This document shows positions 18,941 through 28,497 of a stretch of DNA of 60,280 nt, in pieces. The DNA is from DATBLQ01 sp036555325 (GTDB taxonomy: Bacteria > Pseudomonadota > Alphaproteobacteria > Rhizobiales > Aestuariivirgaceae), in contig DATBLQ010000027.1 of NCBI GenBank assembly GCA_036555325.1, positions 1 to 60,280 on the forward strand. Reading direction: 5' to 3'. The position numbers were made by a program, and so were the translations under genes. Numbering within the stretch: the first letter of the stretch is position 1; each line of letters starts with the position of its first letter. Below the pieces are notes generated by a model. That model did not search any database and was not told where the DNA came from. It worked only from the letters and a program-made list of their open reading frames with translations.

Positions 18941-20008
18941 TCATTGCGGCAACTTATCGTCGATGCCTTTGACGTACCAGTTCATCGACAGGATATCCTG
19001 ATCGGGGAGCGGCTTGCCCTGCTCACCCACGACGGTGCCGTCCTGGCGGGTGATCGGACCGGTGAATGGATGCAGCTCACCGCTCTTGATCTTGTCCGCC
19101 GTCTCGGTCGCCATCTTGGCAATGTCATCGGGCATATTGGTGAAGGGGGCGAGTTTTACCGTTCCCTCAGCCATGCCGTCCCACGAGGATTGGGATTTCC
19201 AACTACCATCAGCCACCGCCTTCACGCGCCTGACATAATAGGGCCCCCAGTTGTCGACGATGGCGGTCAATTGCGCTTTGGGAGCGAATTTGATCATATC
19301 CGAGGCTTGGCCGAAGCCCTTTTTGTTCTGCTCCTCGGCAACCAGCAGCGGACCGGTTGAATCCGTATGCTGAACGATGATATCCGCACCTTGGCTGAAC
19401 AGCACCTTGGCAGCATCGGCTTCCTTGCCCGGGTCGTACCATGTGTTGACCCAGACGATCTTCACCTTGAAATCGGGATTGATGGACTGGGCTCCCAGCA
19501 TGAAGGAGTTGATGCCGGAAACGACTTCCGGAATTGGGAAGGACACGATGTAGCCGGCGATACCGCTCGTCGACATTTTTGCGGCAATCTGGCCGATGAC
19601 ATAGCGGCCCTCGTGGAATTTGGCGTTATAGGTCGTGACATTGTCGGCGGTCTTGTAGCCGGTTGCATGCTCGAACTTCACGTCGGGGAATTTCTTCGCC
19701 ACTTTAAGGGTCGGTTCCATATAGCCGAAGGAGGTGGTGAAGACGATCTGGCAGCCATCGCGGGCAAGACGCTCAATCGCTCGTTCCGCGTCCGGTCCCT
19801 CGGGGACGCTCTCGACGAAAACGGTCTCGACTTCCCCGCCCAGCTCCTTTTCGACCTGCTGGCGACCCTGATCGTGCTGATAAGACCAGCCGTGATCGCC
19901 TATCGGGCCGATATAGATCCAGCAGGCCTTGGTTTTGGCGCCCGCTTCGGGCGTGCCCAGGGCGCACCACAGTGCAAGGCCCAATGCGATACTCAAGATT
20001 CTGTTCAT
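18941..20008 (-). CDS. BMP-family ABC transporter substrate-binding protein
   Basis: Periplasmic binding protein of the PnrA/BMP family, 355 residues, with a signal peptide (about 1-25, LSIALGLALWCALGTPEAGA). Family features are ACWIYIGPIGDHGWSYQHD, the aromatic ligand-stacking start; CQIVFTTSFGYMEPT; GQIAAKMSTSGIAGYIVSFP; and DIIVQHTDSTGPLLVAEE. BMP proteins mostly bind nucleosides; in this setting purine bases, nucleosides or urate are the likely ligands. GTG 20011 precedes the chosen ATG. It is the last of four transporter genes downstream of xdhC. Confidence 0.93.
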   Translation of the reverse strand: MNRILSIALGLALWCALGTPEAGAKTKACWIYIGPIGDHGWSYQHDQGRQQVEKELGGEVETVFVESVPEGPDAERAIERLARDGCQIVFTTSFGYMEPTLKVAKKFPDVKFEHATGYKTADNVTTYNAKFHEGRYVIGQIAAKMSTSGIAGYIVSFPIPEVVSGINSFMLGAQSINPDFKVKIVWVNTWYDPGKEADAAKVLFSQGADIIVQHTDSTGPLLVAEEQNKKGFGQASDMIKFAPKAQLTAIVDNWGPYYVRRVKAVADGSWKSQSSWDGMAEGTVKLAPFTNMPDDIAKMATETADKIKSGELHPFTGPITRQDGTVVGEQGKPLPDQDILSMNWYVKGIDDKLPQ

Positions 20009-20081
20009 CACATACTCCCTCGCGACATGACTGTTGTCCGCCTCTCATGCCAGTCGCCGGCATGATCGCGGTTTCGATAGG

Positions 20082-21002
20082 CTACCGGTCGGGAACGAAC
20101 GACTGGCCCAGACAGGCAGGCGTATTGGCCCTAGTGATAGCGCGGTTTGCGGAAATGATCACCAGCGCGATGATGGTAATAAGATAGGGAAGCGATGAAA
20201 GGAACTGGGAGGGAATTCCCCAGCCCATTCCCTGAACAAAGAAACCCAAAATCGTGACAGTGCCGAAAAGATAAGCTCCAACGGCCAGCCGCCACGGAAG
20301 CCAAGAGGCGAAAACGACGAGTGCCAAGGCGATCCAACCGCGTCCTGCCGTCATGTTCTCGATCCACTGGGGGGTATAGGCGAGTGACAAATATCCGCCG
20401 GCCAGGCCGCTGCAGGCGCCGCCGAACACGATGCACAGGTACCTGACCGTGATGACGTCATATCCGAGCGTATGGGCGGAGTGATGATTGTTGCCGACGG
20501 CGCGGATGATGAGCCCGATGCGGCTGCGGAAAAGAGTGAAGGAAACGACGCCGGTAAGAAGAAAAGAAAAATAAACTAGGAGATCCTGGGCAAACAATAT
20601 CCGACCGAGGAACGGTATATCCGCGAGACCTGGAAAGACGAGTTTTTCGACCTTGGTGCCCGGTATGCCGACGAAGGATTCACCGATCAGACCCGAAAGA
20701 CCCAAGCCCAAGAGCGTGAGCGCCAGACCCGAGGCGACCTGATTGGCAACGAAGGTCTGAGTGAGGATGGCGAACAGAAACGCCAAGCCCATGCCGGCGG
20801 CCATGGAGGCAATGATGCCCACGTAGGGGGAGCCCGTCATGTGGGCGGCGCCGAAACCGCAGACGGCACCCATCACCATCATGCCCTCGACACCAAGATT
20901 GAGCACGCCCGATCGCTCGACAACGAGCTCACCCAGGCCCGCAAGCAAAAGCGGTGTCGAGGCGGTGATGACGGTCAAGATGAGAGCCTGGAGGATATCC
21001 AT
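20082..21002 (-). CDS. ABC transporter permease, nucleoside/BMP type (second permease)
   Basis: A 306-residue inner-membrane protein of the BPD_transp_2 (branched-chain/ribose) permease superfamily. It starts MDILQALILTVITASTPLLLAG and includes ERSGVLNLGVEGMMVMGAV, the EAA-like cytoplasmic motif of this group. About eight to ten hydrophobic segments are visible. It follows the other permease by 3 bases and is 73 bases from the binding-protein gene. Confidence 0.93.
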   Translation of the reverse strand: MDILQALILTVITASTPLLLAGLGELVVERSGVLNLGVEGMMVMGAVCGFGAAHMTGSPYVGIIASMAAGMGLAFLFAILTQTFVANQVASGLALTLLGLGLSGLIGESFVGIPGTKVEKLVFPGLADIPFLGRILFAQDLLVYFSFLLTGVVSFTLFRSRIGLIIRAVGNNHHSAHTLGYDVITVRYLCIVFGGACSGLAGGYLSLAYTPQWIENMTAGRGWIALALVVFASWLPWRLAVGAYLFGTVTILGFFVQGMGWGIPSQFLSSLPYLITIIALVIISANRAITRANTPACLGQSFVPDR

Positions 21003-21005
21003 GCT

Positions 21006-22091
21006 TCACTCCGCGGGCTGAAGTTCGGCTGCGGGACGCCGGGGCAGAAGCCTCAGCCGATAGAGGATGAACGTATCGCACGCCAGGATGAAGAACAGCA
21101 GGATGCCCTGGAACACCTTGGCGATCTTGTCGGAAATGCCAAGCGTCACCTGCGCTGCCTCGCCGCCCATGTAACTTAACGCCAAAATCAGCCCGGCGAA
21201 GATCACGCCCAGGGGATTCAGCCGACCAAGAAACGCGACGATGATGGCGGTGAAGCCATAGCCCGGCGAAATACTGGGCTGGAGCTGGCCAACGGTGCTG
21301 GCAACTTCACAGATTCCGGCGAGACCGGCGAGGCCTCCGGACAAAAGGAAGCAGAACAACACGATCCTGTCGCGGGAAAAACCGGCGAAGCTGCCGGCAC
21401 GCGGCGAGCTGCCGAGAACACGGATTTCGAAGCCCTTGATGGTGCGATCAAGAAGAAACGCCAGGCCCAATGCCGCAGCCACGGCGATCACGACGCCAAG
21501 GTGAACGGTCGTTCCCATGGTCGGCAATATCTGCCAGCCTTCGAAAGTGACGGACTTTGGAAAATTGTATCCGTGCGGATCGCGCCAGGGCCCGCGCACC
21601 AACCAGTCGAGACTGAGGCCCGCGACATAGACCAGCATCAGGCTCGTCAAGATTTCGTTTGCGCCAAACCGATTTTTCAGAAAGGCGGGGATGAAGCCAT
21701 AAAGCATGCCTCCGAGCATCCCGAACAGAAGCATCAGGGGTAACACAGGAAAGGACTGGAATTCGGGGAAGAACACCGGCCACATGCCACCGAATATCGC
21801 ACCAGCCGTGAACTGGCCTTCGGCGCCGATATTCCAGACGTTGGCGATGTAGCAAATGGAGAGTCCTACCCCGATGAGGATCAGCGGGGCGGCCTTGACG
21901 AGCAATTGTTCGATCGACCACAGCGTCGTCAGAGGCTCGACAAAATAGATGTAGAGTGCGGCAAGCGGATTAAGCCCACGAAAGAGAAAGATCAGCCCTC
22001 CCACGAGCGCCGTGAGCAAGAGTGCAAGGAGCGGCGACAGCAGAAGCATCGACTTCGATCTCTCCGGCCGGCGTTCAAGCACTAATTGCAT
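21006..22091 (-). CDS. ABC transporter permease, nucleoside/BMP type (first permease)
   Basis: A 361-residue permease starting MQLVLERRPERSKSMLLLSP. It has the YIANVWNIGAEGQFTAGAIF motif corresponding to the cytoplasmic coupling region and GFTAIIVAFLGRLNPLGVI near the end, both typical of the larger permease in BMP transporters. The frame is open to 22130, but the ATG at 22091 has an AAGG site ahead and gives a 17-base overlap with the ATPase gene. Confidence 0.93.
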   Translation of the reverse strand: MQLVLERRPERSKSMLLLSPLLALLLTALVGGLIFLFRGLNPLAALYIYFVEPLTTLWSIEQLLVKAAPLILIGVGLSICYIANVWNIGAEGQFTAGAIFGGMWPVFFPEFQSFPVLPLMLLFGMLGGMLYGFIPAFLKNRFGANEILTSLMLVYVAGLSLDWLVRGPWRDPHGYNFPKSVTFEGWQILPTMGTTVHLGVVIAVAAALGLAFLLDRTIKGFEIRVLGSSPRAGSFAGFSRDRIVLFCFLLSGGLAGLAGICEVASTVGQLQPSISPGYGFTAIIVAFLGRLNPLGVIFAGLILALSYMGGEAAQVTLGISDKIAKVFQGILLFFILACDTFILYRLRLLPRRPAAELQPAE

Positions 22092-23661
22092 GGCGCTCGC
22101 CCTTGGAGGATTTAGTCTTTTCGTGCGCACCGGCCATCAGCAAGCCGACCGCCTCGTAGGTAAGTTCGCTTGCAGGATAGGCAGGGGACAGCTCGCCACG
22201 CGAAAGCACGGCTATGCGATCGGCAATTTCGAAGATCTCGTCCAAGTCTTGACTGATGACAAGCACAGCCGAACCCTGGCGCGCGAGGTCGACGAGTGCC
22301 TGCCTAATCAAGGCGGATGCACCGGCATCGACCCCCCACGTCGGCTGATTGACCAGAAGGATCGAGGGACGGCGGTCCATCTCGCGACCGACGACGAATT
22401 TCTGCAAGTTACCGCCGGAAAGGGAACGGGCTTCGGGGTCGGGCCTGGGTTTTCGGACGTCAAAGTCCTTTGAAACACGAGCGCTGACATCGGCGGCCTT
22501 CGTAAGGTCGAGAAGCCCGGAACGAATGAGGCCAGCCTCGACGTTGTGCCGGGTCAAGACAACATTTTCCGACAAAACAAAGTTCGCTACCGCGCCATGG
22601 CCAAGCCGCTCCTCAGGCACGAAAGCTGCGCCCAGTTTTCGCCTGGCTCCGACGCCGAGATGGCCGGCTTTTGTGCCATTGATGACTATGGCGTCGCTGC
22701 GCGGATTGGTGCGCTCGCCGGAGAGAGCATCGAACAATTCCGCCTGACCGTTGCCGGCGACGCCGGCGATGGCGACAAGTTCGCCTTCATGCACTTCGAG
22801 GAAAATGTCATGGAGCGCCACGGAAAAAGGACCAAGCGCCGGTTGACCGAGACGGTTGATGGCGAGCTTGACCTTGCCTCCGGCACGCGCTTTGGCGGGC
22901 CTTACCACCTTGATATCCGCGCCGACCATCATGCGCGCGAGACTAGCCGCGGTTTCCGTGCGCGGATCAGCTTCGGCGACGACCTTGCCGTGGCGAAGTA
23001 TGGTGGCGCGGTGACACAGGTCCTTCACCTCCTGGAGACGGTGGGAAATATAAAGTATGGCGCAACCTTCCTTCGCCAACCGACGCAAAGTGAGGAAGAG
23101 CTGGTCGGCCTCCTGGGGCGTGAGCACAGCGGTCGGCTCATCCATGATCAGGAGCTTCGGCTGCTGAAGCAGGCAGCGTACGATCTCGATCCGCTGCCGC
23201 TCGCCCACCGAAAGATCGCCAACGGTTGCGTCGGGGTTGAGCGGCAGGCCATAGGTCTTCGACACACGACCGATGGTTTGGGAGAGTTTCTGCATGTCGA
23301 AGTCGCCAGGCATGGCGAGGGCAATGTTTTCGGCGACGGTCAAGGCTTCGAACAGCGAGAAATGCTGGAAGACCATGCCGATGCCGAGCTTTCGCGCCAC
23401 CGCCGGATTGGAAATCGACACAGGGCGTCCCATCCAGCGAATTTCGCCGCTGGTCGGCTGCAACGAGCCATAGATTATCTTGACGAGAGTGGATTTGCCG
23501 GCACCGTTTTCACCCAAGAGAGCGTGGATCTCGCCGGGTTCGATACGCAGGCTCACCTGATCGTTGGCCTTCAGGTCGCCGAAGTTCTTGTCGATGTTGA
23601 TGGCTTCGAGGAGATATTTGGGCGGTGCTTGCTTTTTGGACTTCTTAGACCCTGACGGCAT
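22075..23661 (-). CDS. ABC transporter ATP-binding protein, two-domain, BMP/nucleoside type
   Basis: A 528-residue protein with two ABC domains in tandem. The first has Walker A LLGENGAGKSTLVKIIYG, signature LSVGERQRIEIVRCL and Walker B KLLIMDEPTAVLTP. The second has a degenerate Walker A (IAGVAGNGQAELFDAL) and signature LSGGNLQKFVVGREM, as in RbsA/YufO-type proteins where one site does most hydrolysis. ATG 23661 is chosen because AAGGGGAG lies just ahead; an upstream ATG at 23688 adds nine residues. It follows xdhC by 28 bases. Confidence 0.94.
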   Translation of the reverse strand: MPSGSKKSKKQAPPKYLLEAINIDKNFGDLKANDQVSLRIEPGEIHALLGENGAGKSTLVKIIYGSLQPTSGEIRWMGRPVSISNPAVARKLGIGMVFQHFSLFEALTVAENIALAMPGDFDMQKLSQTIGRVSKTYGLPLNPDATVGDLSVGERQRIEIVRCLLQQPKLLIMDEPTAVLTPQEADQLFLTLRRLAKEGCAILYISHRLQEVKDLCHRATILRHGKVVAEADPRTETAASLARMMVGADIKVVRPAKARAGGKVKLAINRLGQPALGPFSVALHDIFLEVHEGELVAIAGVAGNGQAELFDALSGERTNPRSDAIVINGTKAGHLGVGARRKLGAAFVPEERLGHGAVANFVLSENVVLTRHNVEAGLIRSGLLDLTKAADVSARVSKDFDVRKPRPDPEARSLSGGNLQKFVVGREMDRRPSILLVNQPTWGVDAGASALIRQALVDLARQGSAVLVISQDLDEIFEIADRIAVLSRGELSPAYPASELTYEAVGLLMAGAHEKTKSSKGERHAISA

Positions 23662-23689
23662 CTCACTCCCCTTGGCGCTGCCCGCCATA

Positions 23690-24688
23690 TTAGGCGATCC
23701 GCCGCGCTGCCGGTATGGGATTGGCCATGGATTTCAGCTGCTCGTCCCGGACGAGAAGTTCCACCGCGGTGGCTGCTGCTATGGCCGCGGGAAGTTTGGA
23801 CGTAATGCCAGAGGCGCCGATTGGACAAACCAGCCTGTCCAATGCCTGTTCCGGGAGCCCTGCGGCGCGCAACCTCGATAGAAACCGCGCACGTTTGGTT
23901 TCGCTGCCGATCACGCCCACATAAGCGAAGCGGTCATGCTGCAAAGCGTTTAGAACAAGATCGAAATCCGTAGCATGGCTGTGGGTCATCACGACAACAA
24001 ACGACCCGTCGGGGGCTAAGTCAAGCTCGCTTCCCGGATGCTCTGCAAACCGCAGCGTGGCGTTGGCAGGAACGGCGGACGGGAAAGCGTTGGACCTCGA
24101 ATCGATCCAAGTTACCGAGAACGGGAGGGGAGCAAGCGCCAGGATCAAGGCGCGACCAACATGCCCGGCACCGAACAGCAAAACGGCGCGACGGCATTCC
24201 CCAAACGTCTCGCGAAGCACGAGGGACGTAAGGCTCGCTGTGGTGGGAGACATCATGTTCGCCGTGTCGGGAGCGGCGCTGCGATCAAGAATGCGGCGCT
24301 TGGGGCTTTGATCATTCAAGTCGGACTCGGTTGAAAATGGAGCAAGGATTTCAGCTTGAGCGAACTCGGCGATCCAACCTAAATCCGAAGAATCAAACAC
24401 TTCAGTGAGGATCTTCACCTGCCCTCCGCAGCATTGGCCAAGGTCTGGGCCGAGCACGGCCGAGCGAAGCCTGGTGCTGCGCCCGTGCGCTATGGCCGCC
24501 TGGGCTTGGGCAATGGCGTGCCATTCGAGAGCGCCGCCACCAATGGTGCCGCGATAGCTGCCGTCCGGCGCAAGGAAAAGCCTAGCCCCGGCCTCGCGCG
24601 GACTTGAACCTTTCACATCAACGACAGTCACCATGGCGCAGCGGCCATGTCGTTGCAAAAAATCGAGGACAGTCTGCCAGATCTGCAT
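23690..24688 (-). CDS. xdhC: Xanthine dehydrogenase accessory protein
   Basis: Binds molybdenum cofactor, supports its sulfuration and inserts it into XdhB. The 332-residue product has the XdhC start WQTVLDFLQRHGRCAMVTVV, VKGSSPREAGARLFLAPDG, IGGGALEW, GPDLGQCCGGQVKILTEVF with its paired cysteines, and a Rossmann C-terminal half (LLFGAGHVGRALILALAPLP, FAYVGVIGSETKRARFLSRL). ATG 24688 has a GAGG site six bases away; a GTG at 24700 overlapping the xdhB stop is the alternative. Confidence 0.95.
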   Translation of the reverse strand: MQIWQTVLDFLQRHGRCAMVTVVDVKGSSPREAGARLFLAPDGSYRGTIGGGALEWHAIAQAQAAIAHGRSTRLRSAVLGPDLGQCCGGQVKILTEVFDSSDLGWIAEFAQAEILAPFSTESDLNDQSPKRRILDRSAAPDTANMMSPTTASLTSLVLRETFGECRRAVLLFGAGHVGRALILALAPLPFSVTWIDSRSNAFPSAVPANATLRFAEHPGSELDLAPDGSFVVVMTHSHATDFDLVLNALQHDRFAYVGVIGSETKRARFLSRLRAAGLPEQALDRLVCPIGASGITSKLPAAIAAATAVELLVRDEQLKSMANPIPAARRIA

Positions 24689-24696
24689 GTTCTGCC

Positions 24697-27030
24697 TCAC
24701 ATGTCTCGCATGGCGTTAACGGCGCGCATGATCGCTTCAGGCGTGGCCGGCGCTGCAAGCGGAGGGATGACGCCAGGTTTCAGCGCAGCAATGGCGTCGT
24801 TGATGGCGCAAAAGACGGATATTGCCAGCATCAGCGGCGGCTCGCCTACCGCCTTGGAGCGGTAGATGGTATCGGCGCGATTGCCCTTGGACTTCCACAA
24901 GCGAACGCGGAAATCGGCGGGCACATCGGATGCGGTCGGTATCTTGTAGGTGGAGGGCGCGTGGGTCAGAAGCTTTCCCTTTGAATCGAATACCAGCTCC
25001 TCGGTTGTGAGCCATCCCATTCCCTGAACAAAACCGCCTTCGATCTGGCCCAGGTCCACAGCGGGGTTCAAGGATTTGCCGACATCATGCAGGATGTCGA
25101 CCCTGTCGATGCGCAGTTCGCCGGTTAAGGTATCGATCGTAACCTCAGAGCACGCCGCACCATAGGCAAAGTAGAAAAACGGGCTGCCCGACGCCTTGGC
25201 GCGATCCCAAAAAATCTCCGGCGTGGCGTAGAAGCCGGTCGAGGACAGCTGGACCCGGGCTGAATGAGCGCGGGCGGCAAGCTCGCCCAATGTCATGGTT
25301 TTCGACCCGATCTTGGCGATCCCGCCGGCAAAAGCGATCTTCGATCGAGCAACATTGAAATGGCGGGCGGCAAAATCAACGAGGCGGTCTTTGATGACTC
25401 CTGCGGCGGCTTTTGCCGCCATGCCGTTCAGGTCGGAGCCTGAAGATGCGGCGGTGGCGGAGGTGTTCGGCACCTTGTCGGTGGTGGTGGCGGTTATCCT
25501 CACCCGGTCGACCGGAATGCCAAACTCGTCGGCAACGACCTGGGCCACCTTGATATAAAGACCCTGTCCCATTTCGGTGCCGGCATGATTGATCTGAACC
25601 GAACCATCGGTGAAGAGATGGACGAGCGCTCCTGCCTGATTGAGCTGGGTGAGAGTGAAGGAGATTCCAAATTTCACCGGCGTCAGAGCGATGCCTTTTT
25701 TCAGCACGTCGTTCTGGTCATTGAAGGCAGCAATTTTCCGCCGCCTTGCGCGGTACCCCGAGGTGCGCTCGAGCTCTTCCACGAGTGGGGCGATGATGTT
25801 GTCCTTAAGCTTTTGCCCGTAAGGCGTTGTATCATGGCCGGTTCGGTAGAAATTCCGCTTTCTCACCTCGAGCGGGTCGAGGCGGAGTGTTCGGGCGATC
25901 GAATCCATCATCTGCTCGGCAAAAAGCATGCCTTGCGGGCCGCCGAAGCCGCGGAACGCTGTAGCGGAAGCCGTGTTGGTCTTGAGCCGGCGAGAGAAAA
26001 TCCGCGTTTGCGGGTAGAAATAGCAATTGTCGGAATGAAACATGGCTCTGTCATTCACTCCCAATGACAGATCGGCCGAGTAGCCACAGCGGCCGTTGAG
26101 AGTGGCATCGACGGCACGGAGTTTTCCCTTGGCATCGAAGCCCGCTTGGTAGTCGATGCGGAAGTCGTGGCGTTTGCCGGTCATGATCATGTCATCATCG
26201 CGGTCGAGCCGGATCTTGGCGGGCCTGCCGGTCAAGCTGGCGGCAAGAGCGGCGAGTGCTGCCCACTGCGCAGCCTGGGATTCCTTGCCGCCGAAGCCGC
26301 CGCCCATGCGACGGCATTCGCAGACGACGGCTGCGTCCGGACGCGCCAACATCTTCGCAACGCAATGCTGGATCTCGGTTGGATGCTGGGTCGAGCAATA
26401 AACGACGACCTCGCCGTTTTCGCGCGGGACGGCAAGGGATACCTGGCCTTCAAGATAAAAATGCTCCTGGCCGCCCATGTGAACGCTCCCCTTCAAACGG
26501 CGGGGGGAACGGGCAAGACCTGCCTCAACATCACCACGGATGAATTGATAGGGCGCCAATATCTCAGAGTTTGCCTTGAGCGCATCCTCGATGGTGACAA
26601 TGGGCTCTTGTTCGTCAATCTCGATGCGAGCGAGACGAGCGGCACGGCGGGCGGCATCACGCGTCGCCGCGATAACAGCGAAGATCACCTGGCCGTGGAA
26701 CTCTATTCTGCCATCGGCAAGAATGGGATCATCGCGCAGGGACGGGCTGCAGTCGTTGAGGCCCGGAATATCGGCAGCGGTCAGAACCCTGATCACTTGC
26801 GGCGCCTTCCTGACAGCGTCGAGGTCAAGCAACCGTATAGGACCGAGCGTGGCCGAGGATGCATAGCCAGGCGCCAGATGCACAGTGCCTTCGGGCTCGA
26901 GCATGTCGTCGACATAAACCGCCGTTCCCGACACATGCCGGGCAGCGCTGTCATGGGGAAGCGGCTGGCCCTGTGCCGGCCGATGAGTGGCCGAAACTTT
27001 GCGTGAGCGGGATTTAGACGAGGCGTCCAA
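24697..27030 (-). CDS. xdhB: Xanthine dehydrogenase, molybdopterin-binding subunit
   Basis: Large catalytic subunit oxidising hypoxanthine and xanthine to urate. The 777-residue product has GKPLPHDSA-like start QPLPHDSAARHVSGTAVYVDD, the MoCo loop RRMGGGFGGKESQAAQWAAL, ATAFRGFGGPQGMLFAEQMM with the substrate-site Arg, NHAGTEMGQGLYIKVAQVV, and the late catalytic-glutamate region KAVGEPPLMLAISVF. No ATG suits the start: two TTG codons at 27030/27033 follow GGGAGG, and 27030 has the better spacing, overlapping xdhA by 17 bases. An upstream start at 27084 would add a poor leader. Confidence 0.95.
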   Translation of the reverse strand: MDASSKSRSRKVSATHRPAQGQPLPHDSAARHVSGTAVYVDDMLEPEGTVHLAPGYASSATLGPIRLLDLDAVRKAPQVIRVLTAADIPGLNDCSPSLRDDPILADGRIEFHGQVIFAVIAATRDAARRAARLARIEIDEQEPIVTIEDALKANSEILAPYQFIRGDVEAGLARSPRRLKGSVHMGGQEHFYLEGQVSLAVPRENGEVVVYCSTQHPTEIQHCVAKMLARPDAAVVCECRRMGGGFGGKESQAAQWAALAALAASLTGRPAKIRLDRDDDMIMTGKRHDFRIDYQAGFDAKGKLRAVDATLNGRCGYSADLSLGVNDRAMFHSDNCYFYPQTRIFSRRLKTNTASATAFRGFGGPQGMLFAEQMMDSIARTLRLDPLEVRKRNFYRTGHDTTPYGQKLKDNIIAPLVEELERTSGYRARRRKIAAFNDQNDVLKKGIALTPVKFGISFTLTQLNQAGALVHLFTDGSVQINHAGTEMGQGLYIKVAQVVADEFGIPVDRVRITATTTDKVPNTSATAASSGSDLNGMAAKAAAGVIKDRLVDFAARHFNVARSKIAFAGGIAKIGSKTMTLGELAARAHSARVQLSSTGFYATPEIFWDRAKASGSPFFYFAYGAACSEVTIDTLTGELRIDRVDILHDVGKSLNPAVDLGQIEGGFVQGMGWLTTEELVFDSKGKLLTHAPSTYKIPTASDVPADFRVRLWKSKGNRADTIYRSKAVGEPPLMLAISVFCAINDAIAALKPGVIPPLAAPATPEAIMRAVNAMRDM

Positions 27031-28495
27031 CAAGCACCTCCCTTTGGCCCACGACCCTTGTGTGTCTTGAACTCTGCACGGCAATCTCGCGGCGGGCCTT
27101 TTCGAGCAGCGCTTGCGCGGTGGCCATGCGATAGGCAGCCGAAGCGCGATGATCGCTGATCGGCCGGTAGTCCTCGGCCAAGGCGCCAGCCGCTCTCCTC
27201 CATTGCCGCTCGTCGGCGAGCGGCAGGCCCACGATGGCGGACTCTGTTTTAAACGCGCGCTTGGGAGTGGCTGCCATGCCGCCGAAGGCTATGCGTGCCG
27301 ACATGATTCTTCCCTCATCGATGTCGAAGCGAAAGGCACCGAGGAGAGCGGAAATATCCTGATCGAAACGCTTGGAAACCTTGTAACACCGCAGATGCTG
27401 GCCGCGCGCCAGCCTGGGCACGATGATGCGCGTCAGGAATTCCCCAGGCGCCCTGTCCTGTTTTCCATAGGCCAAGAAGAATTCCTCAAGCGGCATTTGC
27501 CTGGTTATTCCAGCACGGCGAAGCTCAACGGTTGCGCCGAGCGCAATCAAGACCGGAGGAGTGTCGCCAATGGGCGAGCCATTGGCAATGTTGCCGCCAA
27601 TGGTACCGGTCGAGCGAACCTGCTTTGATCCCAAACGGCGCAATATTTCTCCGAGATCAGGATCAATCGCCGCCAGATGGGGTTGCGCGGCCGCATAGGT
27701 CGCTGCTGAACCGATGATGAGCGCATCCTCGGTCGCTTCGATGAAATCGAGACCTGCCCGGTGAAGGCAGATGATCTTTGGCAAGGCGCGCAGCTGCTTG
27801 GTGATCCACAGTCCGACATCGGTTGCACCGGCAACCAGTATCGCCTCCGGATGGGCGGCATACAGCCGATCGAGACCGTCAACGGAGGCGGGAATTGCGA
27901 GGAAGGCATCATCGTTGCCGATGAAAACGTCATCGCCATCCGAAAGCAGCGATTTAAGATGAGCCTCGGTTTCGGATTTGCGCTCAGCATAGCGATCGGC
28001 CGGAGAGGTGCGGCAGCTGGCAAGGGCGGCATCGACGATCGGACGGTAGCCAGTGCAGCGACAAAGATTGCCGGCGAGCCAATCGTTGACATCGGAGCGA
28101 GAGGGCCTGGCATCGGCATGATAGAGGGAAAACAAGCTCATCACGAAGCCCGGCGTGCAAAAACCGCATTGGGAGCCGTGGTGCTTGACCATCGCCTCCT
28201 GGACGGGATGAAGAGTGTCAGGCGCCTCAGCCAGATCGTCCACGGCCACGACTTCGGATCCGTCGACCTGGCCCAACAGAAAAATGCAGCTGTTGACGGG
28301 CTGATAACGCAGCCCGCCGCGATCAAGCCTGCCCAGGGCTATGGTGCAGGCGCCGCAGTCGCCTTCGGCGCAGCCTTCCTTGGTTCCCATGGAGCGCTCG
28401 GTGAGGCGAAGATAATCGAGAAGGGTGTCGGTAGGGGCGATATCGGCAAGCTCAGCGACTTTTCCCTTGCGCAAAAAGCGGATGGAGGAGCGCAT
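27014..28495 (-). CDS. xdhA: Xanthine dehydrogenase small subunit (FeS/FAD)
   Basis: Carries electrons from the Mo site to NAD+. The 493-residue product has a plant-type [2Fe-2S] motif GTKEGCAEGDCGACTIAL (about residue 37), the second cluster HGSQCGFCTPGFVMSL with NLCRCTGYRPIVDAA, and a FAD-binding domain with ILVAGATDVGLW and GTIGGNIANGSPIGDTPPVL. This is the bacterial XdhA fusion of both modules at normal length. It starts 2 bases after the uraH stop. Confidence 0.96.
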   Translation of the reverse strand: MRSSIRFLRKGKVAELADIAPTDTLLDYLRLTERSMGTKEGCAEGDCGACTIALGRLDRGGLRYQPVNSCIFLLGQVDGSEVVAVDDLAEAPDTLHPVQEAMVKHHGSQCGFCTPGFVMSLFSLYHADARPSRSDVNDWLAGNLCRCTGYRPIVDAALASCRTSPADRYAERKSETEAHLKSLLSDGDDVFIGNDDAFLAIPASVDGLDRLYAAHPEAILVAGATDVGLWITKQLRALPKIICLHRAGLDFIEATEDALIIGSAATYAAAQPHLAAIDPDLGEILRRLGSKQVRSTGTIGGNIANGSPIGDTPPVLIALGATVELRRAGITRQMPLEEFFLAYGKQDRAPGEFLTRIIVPRLARGQHLRCYKVSKRFDQDISALLGAFRFDIDEGRIMSARIAFGGMAATPKRAFKTESAIVGLPLADERQWRRAAGALAEDYRPISDHRASAAYRMATAQALLEKARREIAVQSSRHTRVVGQREVLVGRLV

Positions 28496-28497
28496 GG

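Noticed and set aside
22546..23655. Plus-strand frame of 369 codons over the ABC ATPase gene
   Set aside because: Antisense shadow; the minus strand has clear Walker and signature motifs.
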